A stretch of 5,771 nucleotides of DNA, taken from an uncultured Eubacteriales bacterium (lineage in GTDB: Bacteria; Bacillota; Clostridia; Oscillospirales; Ruminococcaceae). Positions 1-5,771 of this stretch are shown here, one piece after another. Position 1 is the stretch's first letter. Every line of letters starts with the position of its first letter. Under the pieces are notes generated by a model. That model was not told the origin of the DNA, did not search any database, and was given only the letters and a program-made list of their open reading frames with translations. The position numbers and the translations under genes were made by a program. Location of the stretch: positions 1-5,771 of the forward strand of contig CAUHFD010000180.1 of assembly GCA_959605275.1 (NCBI GenBank), written 5' to 3'.

Positions 1-1609
1 ATAACTCATCAAAACAGATTCCGTGTGCCGGCGCCAGCGAAATTCCCACGCTACAAGACAGACCAATATTGTGCTCCCGGTCTGTTTCGACCCCTTGCAT
101 CGTCTGTATAATTCCTTCCCCTTTTTTTCGGGCAAACTCATGATTCGGAATATTGGAAAGGAATACGGCAAATTCATCTCCGCCGATTCGACCGATGATA
201 TCGCTTGTCCGAAATTGCGATGATAATTTGGATGCCACCTCTGCCAGCACTTTGTCCCCGCAGAAATGCCCCAGTTCGTCATTGACCTGTTTGAAATTAT
301 CCAAATCCAGCACCATCAGGGCAGAAACAGATTCCGACTGATTTTCCAGCTCTTCTTCGATCAGCACACGAGTGGTCTCTTTATTATACAATCCCGTCAG
401 CAGATCCCGTTCCGCCCGGTTTGTCAATTCCTCTGAAATTTTCTTTTCCCGATCTATATCGATGATCACGCCGATCATTCTGATCGGATTTCTCTCATTG
501 TCATACAGGATGGTTATTCTTATCCGGCACCAGATATAGACCCCGTCCTGCCGCGATATTCTGCATTCCTCTTCAAAATACGAAGTTTTCTCTGACAGCC
601 TCTGCTTTAAATCGCAGAATATTTTTTGATCCTCCGGATGAACATGGATACCCATATTGACATTATTTTTTATACTGCCGACAATCGGACTGTATCCGAA
701 CTTTTTCTCCCAGTTTGCCGAAACAGTCAGATTATCTTCTGCTATATTCCATTCAAATATAATATCATTTGTTTGATTCATGATAATATTATGCCGTTCC
801 AAGCTGATTTTCAGATATTCCAAAGTTCTTTTATTGGCGCTGTTATCCAGCAAAATAGAATAAAAATAATCTCCTTCTTCATTTCTCACCAACTGGCTTT
901 GCTCTAATATCCAAATCAATGTTCCGTCCTTGCAGACCATCCGATATTCGAGAACAATTTTCTGGTTTTCCCGAAACTGTAACTCGATCATTCTTTTCAC
1001 GGTATTTCGGTCTGGCGGATATATCAGATCGATGAATCGGTTTTGGAATTTTTCGGTGATCTCTTCGGCGCTGTATCCGAGCATATCGGAAAATCCATCA
1101 TTCATCTGCAATATTGAATACCAATCATCATTTTTACATTTTACTACGCCACCCGGAATCGTGTCGGTGACCACCTTAAAATCACGGTTTCGAGTTTCTT
1201 GTTCTTCACTGCGTTCATACAAATTCCCCGGCACAGACCAATGAATCTGATACAGGCGAATCTCATTTTCGCTCATTTTGCAGACTGCAGTCATCTCACT
1301 TTTCAGCTCATAATATTGTCCCAAAAAATCCCGCAGAAATAGGAATGTCCCTGTTACAATATAAACCGTATCAGACATCATCGTCACCTGATAATCCGAT
1401 GACACCAATCTATCTTTTTGATATGTAACCTGATTCGAGCGCAACGATCTTTCTACTTCCTGCAATCCGCGATAGAGACCCTTTTCACCAATACCAATCC
1501 ACACAATATTCGAATCCAACATCGGCAACACCTGTTGATAATCTTTTTGCACTGCCAACTCATTTACCAAATCTTGGATAAATCGCAATATTTTCTGCTG
1601 CGAAGTCAT
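1..1609 (-). CDS. SnoaL-like/PAS/PAS/GGDEF diguanylate cyclase, C-terminus cut by window edge
   Basis: Predicted diguanylate cyclase making cyclic di-GMP from two GTP; likely cytosolic, as no signal peptide or membrane segment is visible. The 536 visible codons read without a stop. Residues ~1-135 resemble a SnoaL-like (NTF2-fold) domain: the stretch LDSNIVWIGIG and the later MTAVCKMSEN...YQIHWSVP fit its usual pattern. Residues ~148-255 form a PAS domain (TIPGGVVKC, NDGFSDMLGYSAEEI, then a PAC-like YRMVCKDGTLIWI). Residues ~270-393 form a second PAS (NDIIFEWNI, HPEDQ, CRISRQDGVYIWCRI). The GGDEF domain starts near DLLTGLYNK (402) and has the metal-binding aspartate in LDLDNFKQVND (D435), the signature GGDEF at 476-480, and an inhibitory I-site RTSD at 467-470, exactly five residues upstream. 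Synthesis should therefore be active and product-inhibited. About 20-25 residues of the GGDEF domain are missing at the left edge, and any further domain such as EAL lies outside. The ATG at 1609 is chosen because a strong GGAGGT lies 7 nt upstream. The gene is divergent from the terminase pair. The input ligand is unknown. Confidence 0.94.
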   Translation of the reverse strand, partial: MTSQQKILRFIQDLVNELAVQKDYQQVLPMLDSNIVWIGIGEKGLYRGLQEVERSLRSNQVTYQKDRLVSSDYQVTMMSDTVYIVTGTFLFLRDFLGQYYELKSEMTAVCKMSENEIRLYQIHWSVPGNLYERSEEQETRNRDFKVVTDTIPGGVVKCKNDDWYSILQMNDGFSDMLGYSAEEITEKFQNRFIDLIYPPDRNTVKRMIELQFRENQKIVLEYRMVCKDGTLIWILEQSQLVRNEEGDYFYSILLDNSANKRTLEYLKISLERHNIIMNQTNDIIFEWNIAEDNLTVSANWEKKFGYSPIVGSIKNNVNMGIHVHPEDQKIFCDLKQRLSEKTSYFEEECRISRQDGVYIWCRIRITILYDNERNPIRMIGVIIDIDREKKISEELTNRAERDLLTGLYNKETTRVLIEEELENQSESVSALMVLDLDNFKQVNDELGHFCGDKVLAEVASKLSSQFRTSDIIGRIGGDEFAVFLSNIPNHEFARKKGEGIIQTMQGVETDREHNIGLSCSVGISLAPAHGICFDEL

Positions 1610-1616
1610 GAACGGC

Positions 1617-1622
1617 ACCTCC
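1617..1622 (-). promoter_or_regulatory. Ribosome binding site of the diguanylate cyclase
   Basis: On the minus strand the sequence reads GGAGGT, seven nucleotides before the ATG at 1609-1607. This is a near-ideal Shine-Dalgarno match and spacing, and it fixes the start of the cyclase. Confidence 0.85.
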
Positions 1623-1698
1623 GGCTACATTACCATATAGCTTTTTGCAGACAACGAATCTGTCTTACTAAATCAAATTTTATCGGTTTTTTAATAAT

Positions 1699-1727
1699 AG
1701 TTTATCATAAACAATCCCTCTTTTCAA
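1699..1727 (-). promoter_or_regulatory. Possible sigma-A-type promoter of the diguanylate cyclase
   Basis: On the minus strand TTGAAA (1727-1722) matches the -35 consensus at five of six positions. It is separated by 17 nt from TAAACT (1704-1699), which matches the -10 at four of six. This would give a leader of roughly 80 nt before the ATG. The region is AT-rich, so chance matches are likely and no experiment supports it. A short palindrome overlaps the -10. Confidence 0.3.
1700..1712. repeat. 13-nt perfect palindrome, possible operator
   Basis: GTTTAT, a single central C, then ATAAAC form a perfect dyad. It lies in the AT-rich divergent intergenic region and overlaps the spacer and -10 of the candidate cyclase promoter, where a repressor site would be expected. 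AT-rich DNA produces such dyads by chance, so the operator role is only an inference. Confidence 0.3.
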
Positions 1728-1857
1728 TCATATTTTGTCGAACATACGAAAGAAAATATCCGGTTGAAAAAATAAACGAAGACTTTTTTCATGAACAGAT
1801 ATTGTCCTTGTTTGTCCTTTTGGTTCTGTGATATGGTGAAAGGGAGAAAAAACCGGC

Positions 1858-1865
1858 AGAAAGGA
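1858..1865 (+). promoter_or_regulatory. Likely ribosome binding site of the small terminase gene
   Basis: AGAAAGGA is the only purine-rich Shine-Dalgarno-like stretch suitably placed before a plausible start. It lies 12 nt before ATG 1878, slightly long, and only 3 nt before an in-frame GTG at 1869, too short. It therefore favours ATG 1878 over the upstream in-frame ATGs at 1791 and 1833, which have no such motif. Confidence 0.5.
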
Positions 1866-1877
1866 ATTGTGATTTCA

Positions 1878-2294
1878 ATGAAAGAAAATATTGACTGGAA
1901 AATGCTGAAATCAGAATACACAGAGGGCACACTGACACTTACCGCGCTTGCCGAAAAATACAATTTGAGCTACTACGTTTTAGTCCGCCGCGCCGGCATG
2001 GAACGATGGCGGGAAGCCCGCCAAAGATTTCGGAATCCAGAGAGTGTCCGAAAGGATTATTCTGTCGGGGACATTGCCGATCAGCTCAACCGTAAGCTGC
2101 AACAATGGGTAGAAGATCCGGACTCGGTGAACATCGCGGACATTGACAAAGCCGCCGGTGTTTTGAAAAAATTACAGGACATGAAACGCTCCGACCAAGA
2201 AGAAGCGCCGGTCATTTATCTTTCCCATCAAATCCCGCGCCACGAAGGGGATAATCCCCTTCATCCTGATTCGCGCACCGAGTCGATGGGATGA
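1878..2294 (+). CDS. Phage terminase small subunit-like HTH protein
   Basis: A 138-residue protein that probably recognises DNA for the packaging motor encoded next door. Residues 5-50 have the layout of small-terminase-type N-termini: IDWKMLKSEY, then a helix-turn-helix (about residues 18-40, LTALAEKYNLSYYVLVRRAG), then a basic WREARQRF helix. The middle (about 60-110) looks helical and includes ADIDKAAGVLKKLQDMK, resembling the oligomerisation region of such proteins. The last 25 residues are polar and probably flexible. ATG 1878 is chosen because the typical IDW motif begins four residues later and AAAGGA lies upstream; in-frame starts at 1791, 1833 and 1869 would add up to 29 residues of low-quality sequence. 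terL follows on the same strand after a 76-nt gap, so co-transcription is likely. TerS proteins diverge strongly, so the call rests on the HTH, the size and the terL neighbour. An unrelated HTH regulator is the alternative. Confidence 0.78.
   Translation: MKENIDWKMLKSEYTEGTLTLTALAEKYNLSYYVLVRRAGMERWREARQRFRNPESVRKDYSVGDIADQLNRKLQQWVEDPDSVNIADIDKAAGVLKKLQDMKRSDQEEAPVIYLSHQIPRHEGDNPLHPDSRTESMG
2244..2262 (+). repeat. Perfect 8-bp hairpin inside the 3' end of terS
   Basis: GAAGGGGA and TCCCCTTC are perfect inverted repeats around a 3-nt loop (TAA). The hairpin lies within coding sequence, about 30 nt before the terS stop codon. No T-run follows on the plus strand, so it is not a standard terminator. 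It could affect mRNA stability, terS/terL coupling, or act as DNA in packaging recognition. Confidence 0.55.
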
Positions 2295-2307
2295 TAAAAC
2301 ATTTATC
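2293..2307 (+). repeat. 6-bp AT-rich dyad overlapping the terS stop codon
   Basis: GATAAA and TTTATC are perfect inverted repeats around a 3-nt loop (ACA), and the left arm overlaps the terS TGA. The stem is weak in base-pairing terms and could be chance, but it is the second of three similarly shaped dyads in a 100-nt stretch. Confidence 0.35.
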
Positions 2308-2328
2308 CCCGCGAATTTACATTGTTCT

Positions 2329-2343
2329 CAATTCAGTGAATTG
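2329..2343 (+). repeat. 6-bp dyad followed by a T-run in the terS-terL gap
   Basis: CAATTC and GAATTG pair around a 3-nt loop (AGT) and run directly into TTTTTGA on the plus strand. It has the form of a weak intrinsic terminator or attenuator just before the terL ribosome binding site. The short AT-rich stem makes efficient termination unlikely. Confidence 0.35.
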
Positions 2344-2356
2344 TTTTTGACAAGCA

Positions 2357-2363
2357 GGGAGGA
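2357..2363 (+). promoter_or_regulatory. Ribosome binding site of terL, deciding a GTG start
   Basis: GGGAGGA ends 7 nt before an in-frame GTG at 2371. This is a strong Shine-Dalgarno match with good spacing. It rules out the in-frame TTG at 2341, which would place the motif inside the gene. Confidence 0.85.
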
Positions 2364-2370
2364 TTTCATT

Positions 2371-3816
2371 GTGATTCATATTGATCTCGACTATATACCG
2401 ACTGAAAAACAGGCGATGTTCCATCGCTCGTCTGCTGACGAACTGCTTTACGGCGGCGCGGCGGGAGGCGGAAAATCCAAAGCGATCGTCATGGAGGCAT
2501 TGATCGATGCCCTGGAGCATCCCGGCATCCATGCATACCTGTTCCGCAAAACCTATCCCGAATTGCGGGACACCTTAATACGGGAGGCAATTACCTCAAT
2601 TCCTTCCCAGCTTGGAAAGTACAACGAACTTCGCCACGATTTCCGTCTCATCAACGGCTCGGTGCTTCACTTTCGGTTCTGCCGGAATTTGCAGGACGCT
2701 TACCGATATCAGGGCGTGGAAATCCACCGTCTTTATATTGACGAACTTACCCACTTTTCACAGGATGTCTACGATTATCTGAAAACCCGCCTGCGCGCGG
2801 TATCCTCCCTTGGCATCACACCGCGGATTCGCTGTGCCTCCAATCCGGGCGGCATCGGGCACGGCTGGGTCAAATCCCTGTTCATTGACCGGAAAGAGCC
2901 TTACGCTGTCTTTACCGATACGGTGTCGTCCTCGGTGCTGGGCAAAAGCAGGGAAGTCACCCGCCAATATATTCCCGCAACTGTACTGGATAATCCCCAC
3001 TTATCAGAGGACTATGTGTTTCAACTGGAGCAAAAACCGCCTGCTCTGCGCAAGGCACTCCTGCTAGGCGACTGGAACGTGTTTGACGGTCAGGTCTTCA
3101 CCGAATTTGTCAACGATCCCGCTCACTATCAAGACCGCATCGGCACTCATGTGATTTCTCCTTTCCGAATCCCTAAAGAATGGAAACGTTACCGCAGCTT
3201 TGACTGGGGATACTCCAAACCCTTTTCGGTCGGTTACTGGGCGGAAGATAACGACGGCAGACTCTATCGGTATCATGAGATCTACGGCAGTCCGGTTGAT
3301 CCCGCTACCCAGCTTACTGCCCGCGCCAATGTCGGAATGCGGCTGGAACCGGCGGCAGTCGCGGCGCAAATTCGCGAATACGAGGATACCTATGAAAAAG
3401 GCACCCATTTTATCGGGATTGCCGATCCGGCTATTTTTGATGAAAGCCGTGGTTCAGACGGTTGCATCTCCAACATTTTCGCGCAGCAGGGAATCTACTT
3501 TGAGCGGGGCGACCACAAGCGGATCGCCGGGAAAATGCAGCTGCACAATCGACTGGCATTTGACGCCGACGGAATCCCGATGCTCTACGTCTTTGAAAAC
3601 TGCGCCGACTTTATCCGCACTTTTCCCGCCATTGTATATGACCGGCTCAACCCGGAAGACATTGACAGCAGTGGGGAGGACCACATTTACGACGAAACCC
3701 GTTATCTCTGTATGTATTTGCCGATCAAACTGCCGGAAAAGCCGATTTCTATTATCACCGATGATCCGCTTGACCTTTCCTCAAAGAGAAAAGCGCCCCT
3801 GAATTTTTTGCTGTAA
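2371..3816 (+). CDS. terL: Phage terminase large subunit (packaging ATPase and nuclease)
   Basis: A 481-residue TerL, full length for the family. TerL docks on a capsid portal, translocates DNA with ATP and cuts concatemers at the start and end of packaging. Visible motifs from the GTG start: an adenine-binding TEKQ (Q14); Walker A GGAAGGGKS (28-36); Walker B LYIDEL with D124 and catalytic E125; a motif III/coupling stretch CASNPGG (155-161). The C-terminal RNase H-like nuclease has its acidic residues in place: D278 in SFDWGY, D352 in IADP, and D437/D441 in EDHIYDETRY. No frameshift or internal stop is seen, so both activities should be intact. The gene follows the small-terminase-like gene by 76 nt and its stop lies 52 nt from the convergent gyrA stop. 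The portal gene that normally comes next is absent. The family call is secure; the current biological role (phage, satellite, domesticated or remnant) is not. Confidence 0.96.
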   Translation: MIHIDLDYIPTEKQAMFHRSSADELLYGGAAGGGKSKAIVMEALIDALEHPGIHAYLFRKTYPELRDTLIREAITSIPSQLGKYNELRHDFRLINGSVLHFRFCRNLQDAYRYQGVEIHRLYIDELTHFSQDVYDYLKTRLRAVSSLGITPRIRCASNPGGIGHGWVKSLFIDRKEPYAVFTDTVSSSVLGKSREVTRQYIPATVLDNPHLSEDYVFQLEQKPPALRKALLLGDWNVFDGQVFTEFVNDPAHYQDRIGTHVISPFRIPKEWKRYRSFDWGYSKPFSVGYWAEDNDGRLYRYHEIYGSPVDPATQLTARANVGMRLEPAAVAAQIREYEDTYEKGTHFIGIADPAIFDESRGSDGCISNIFAQQGIYFERGDHKRIAGKMQLHNRLAFDADGIPMLYVFENCADFIRTFPAIVYDRLNPEDIDSSGEDHIYDETRYLCMYLPIKLPEKPISIITDDPLDLSSKRKAPLNFLL

Positions 3817-3822
3817 GACAAA

Positions 3823-3856
3823 ACCCGTACTGTGAAATAATCTTCACAGTACGGGT
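3823..3856 (-). terminator. Perfect 14-bp hairpin between terL and gyrA; gyrA terminator
   Basis: Arms at 3823-3836 and 3843-3856 are exact reverse complements around a 6-nt loop. On the minus strand the stem begins 12 nt after the gyrA stop codon and its 3' arm ends GGGTTTT followed by GTCTT, giving a modest U-tract. This fits an intrinsic terminator for gyrA. On the plus strand no T-run follows, so termination of terL at the same hairpin is possible but less well supported. Confidence 0.8.
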
Positions 3857-3868
3857 CAATCATTGCAA

Positions 3869-5771
3869 TTATTCTTCGTCATTAGCCTCTGCGTCGTCTT
3901 CTTCGAGAATAGGTTCTTCGTCGTCCTCTTCCTCTACCGGCTCGATGATTTCTTCTTCGGTCGGCTTTTCTACTTCAGCCACCTCTTCGTCCTCATCATG
4001 CTCCGCCCGCGCAAAAGTTACCACTCTGGAATCTTCATTCATCAAACGCATCACCCGAACACCGGACGCATATCTGGACATCACGTTGACGTCACTGACC
4101 CGAATCCGAATAATAACGCCGTCATTGGAAATCAAAATCAAATCGTCATTCTCGTCCACAACCTTAATGCCGCAGACATAACCTTTGACGTCATTCACCT
4201 TGTAATTGATCTTACCCTTTCCGCCTCTGGACTGGAGTTTGTACTCGCTGATCTCGCTGCGGCGTCCCTGTCCGCGGTCGGTCACCGTCATGACGGTCGC
4301 CCCTTCCCGCAGTCTTGCCATACCCGCGATCTCGTCACCGTCACGCAGGCGGATTGCGCGAACACCTCTCGCCGAACGAGAAAGCGGACGGGCGCTGTTT
4401 TCATCAATCCGAATTGCCATACCGTTTCTGGTTGCAATCAACAGTTCGCAGTGACCGTCAGTAAGCCGCACGCCTGCAAGCTCATCTCCATCATTCAGCG
4501 TAATCGCGATCAATCCGTTTTTCCGCACGTTCTTATACGCTTGCAGTTCGGTACGTTTAATAATACCCTGCTTCGTCACCATCACCAGATACTTCTCCGG
4601 ATCAAACTCTGCCACCTTAATCATCGCCGTGACTTTTTCATCCCCGCTAACCGGAATCAAGTTGACGATATTCGCTCCCTTAGAGGTTCTGCTGCCTTCC
4701 GGGATCTCATAGCATTTGAGCTTAAACATCCGTCCTTTATTGGTCAGGAACAAAACATTATCATGGGTAGAGGAGATGAACATTTCTTCTACGAAATCTT
4801 CTTCACGTTGTTTCATACCCGAAACACCGCGTCCGCCGCGCTTCTGTATTTTATAAACATCGGTGGGCTGACGTTTGATATATCCGTAATGTGTGAAGGT
4901 AACTACACAATCCTCTACCGGAATCAAATCCTCAATATCGACCTCGCCGCTGACAGTCTGGATCTCGGTACGGCGCTCATCCGAATATTTTGCCTTGATG
5001 ATATTGATTTCTTCCTTAATGATACCGTAAACCAGATTCACATCACCGAGAATCGCTTCGTATTCCCGTATTTTCGCCAGAATATCGGCAAGCTCTTGCT
5101 CCAGCTTTTCCCGGTCAAGCGCAGATAGCTGTCCCAACCGCATTGCCAAGATCGCATTTGCCTGTACCTCGGTCAGTCCGAACCGCTCCATCAACCGCGG
5201 TCTGGATTCATTATTATCCCGGGAAGAACGAATGATTCTGATAACCTCGTCAATGTTATCCTGAGCGATTTTCAAACCCTCTAAAATATGCTCTCTATCC
5301 CGCGCTTTTTTCAGGTCAAACTCGGTTCTGCGGCGGATGACTTCTACCTGGAACTCGATATAGTGCTGCAAGGTTTCTTTGAGCGTCATAACTTTCGGCT
5401 GACCGTTATGAAGTGCGAGCATAATGACGCCGACGGTATCCTGCAGTTGAGTATAGCTAAACAGCTGATTGAGCACGACCTGCGGATTGGCTTCTTTTTT
5501 CAGGTCAATGACAATACGCATACCGTCTCTGTCCGATTCGTCGTTCAGAGAGGATATTGTGTCAATCTTTTTATCTTTTACCAGCTCGGCGATCTTTTCG
5601 ATCAGCCGTGCTTTATTGACCATATAGGGAATTTCGGTAACAACGATCCGGAATGCGCCGTTTTTTCTTTCCTCTATTTCGGTACGAGCGCGGAGCGTAA
5701 TCTTTCCGCGACCGGTCGAATATGCGGCACGGATTCCGGCTCTGCCCATAATAATGCCGCCGGTAGGGAAG
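3869..5771 (-). CDS. gyrA: DNA gyrase subunit A, N-terminal part beyond window edge
   Basis: GyrA is the breakage-reunion subunit of the A2B2 gyrase, which introduces negative supercoils using ATP hydrolysed by GyrB. The 633 visible residues begin at FPTGGIIMGRAGIRAAYSTG, conserved in the tower region, so about 210 N-terminal residues, including the catalytic tyrosine and the quinolone-resistance region, lie to the right of the window. The tower and coiled-coil segment follows (LKETLQHYIEFQVEVIRRRTEF, then GLTEVQANAILAMRLGQLSAL). The C-terminal DNA-wrapping beta-pinwheel runs from about visible residue 285. Its first blade carries the canonical GyrA box QKRGGRG (visible residues 309-315, bases 4826-4846), which separates GyrA from ParC. 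A second box-like QSRGGKG lies at visible residues 513-519 (bases 4214-4234). The protein ends in an acidic tail of about 45 residues rich in Glu and Asp. The TAA stop is at 3871-3869, with a hairpin terminator just beyond. gyrB is not visible. Confidence 0.98.
   Translation of the reverse strand, partial: FPTGGIIMGRAGIRAAYSTGRGKITLRARTEIEERKNGAFRIVVTEIPYMVNKARLIEKIAELVKDKKIDTISSLNDESDRDGMRIVIDLKKEANPQVVLNQLFSYTQLQDTVGVIMLALHNGQPKVMTLKETLQHYIEFQVEVIRRRTEFDLKKARDREHILEGLKIAQDNIDEVIRIIRSSRDNNESRPRLMERFGLTEVQANAILAMRLGQLSALDREKLEQELADILAKIREYEAILGDVNLVYGIIKEEINIIKAKYSDERRTEIQTVSGEVDIEDLIPVEDCVVTFTHYGYIKRQPTDVYKIQKRGGRGVSGMKQREEDFVEEMFISSTHDNVLFLTNKGRMFKLKCYEIPEGSRTSKGANIVNLIPVSGDEKVTAMIKVAEFDPEKYLVMVTKQGIIKRTELQAYKNVRKNGLIAITLNDGDELAGVRLTDGHCELLIATRNGMAIRIDENSARPLSRSARGVRAIRLRDGDEIAGMARLREGATVMTVTDRGQGRRSEISEYKLQSRGGKGKINYKVNDVKGYVCGIKVVDENDDLILISNDGVIIRIRVSDVNVMSRYASGVRVMRLMNEDSRVVTFARAEHDEDEEVAEVEKPTEEEIIEPVEEEDDEEPILEEDDAEANDEE

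Noticed and set aside
1649..1665. A 5-bp dyad (AGACA/TGTCT) upstream of the cyclase.
   Set aside because: The stem is too short and the 7-nt loop too long to separate from chance in this AT-rich stretch.
1764..1792. A plus-strand promoter TTGAAA-N17-TTTCAT before terS.
   Set aside because: The -10 lacks the critical second-position A, and the region is AT-rich enough to give such matches by chance.
1418..1831. A 137-codon plus-strand frame reaching into the divergent intergenic region.
   Set aside because: Its first half is antisense to the cyclase, it has no ribosome binding site and it matches no family.
1791..1877. A 29-residue N-terminal extension of the small terminase from ATG 1791 or 1833.
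   Set aside because: Neither ATG has a ribosome binding site, and the added sequence (Cys/Phe/Trp-rich, then basic) does not look like a TerS N-terminus. ATG 1878 is preferred.
1724..1963. A 79-codon minus-strand frame with a hydrophobic Phe-rich product.
   Set aside because: It starts inside terS on the opposite strand and extends through AT-rich intergenic DNA. Phe richness reflects complementary A-rich sequence, and no Shine-Dalgarno motif supports the start.
2341..2370. A TTG start for terL at 2341.
   Set aside because: The strong GGGAGGA lies downstream of it and 7 nt before GTG 2371, which gives the normal spacing.
3200..3802. A 200-codon plus-strand frame inside terL.
   Set aside because: It is an alternate frame of terL, rich in Ser, Arg and Thr with no known domain, while the overlapping frame encodes the TerL nuclease motifs.
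3863..5128. A 421-codon open frame on the plus strand.
   Set aside because: It is wholly antisense to gyrA, has no recognisable domain or convincing start signal, and its composition (His, Asn, Leu, Phe-rich) is what a reverse complement of gyrA codons gives.

Overview
The window looks like chromosomal DNA of a low-to-mid GC Firmicute, most likely a Clostridia/Oscillospiraceae-type gut or anaerobic bacterium. The evidence is the Firmicutes-style GyrA (first GyrA box QKRGGRG, a second GyrA-box-like QSRGGKG), strong GGAGG-type ribosome binding sites, and a SnoaL-like/PAS/PAS/GGDEF signalling protein of a kind I associate with clostridia. The taxonomic placement is inference, because no rRNA or marker set is present.

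Layout from left to right: (1) positions 1-1609, minus strand: most of a diguanylate cyclase whose C-terminus runs off the left edge. (2) 1610-1877: an AT-rich divergent intergenic region with the cyclase RBS, a possible cyclase promoter overlapped by a short perfect palindrome, and the leader of the terminase genes. (3) 1878-3816, plus strand: a two-gene phage DNA-packaging cassette, a small-terminase-like HTH protein followed by a full-length large terminase with ATPase and nuclease motifs intact. (4) 3817-3868: a 52-nt convergent gap with a perfect 14-bp hairpin, best read as the gyrA terminator. (5) 3869-5771, minus strand: the C-terminal three quarters of DNA gyrase subunit A, running off the right edge.

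The unusual point is the context. A TerS-TerL pair sits alone between two genes read on the opposite strand, a c-di-GMP signalling gene and the housekeeping gene gyrA. No portal, protease, capsid or integrase gene is in view, and the space right after terL, where portal normally follows, is taken by gyrA. The two terminase genes would act together: TerS recognises DNA, and TerL is the ATP-driven motor and nuclease. Whether they still package DNA (satellite element, gene-transfer-agent-like use), have been repurposed, or are a prophage remnant cannot be decided from this window. Three short stem-loops cluster at the terS/terL junction and are the best candidate for uncharacterised cis-acting structure.
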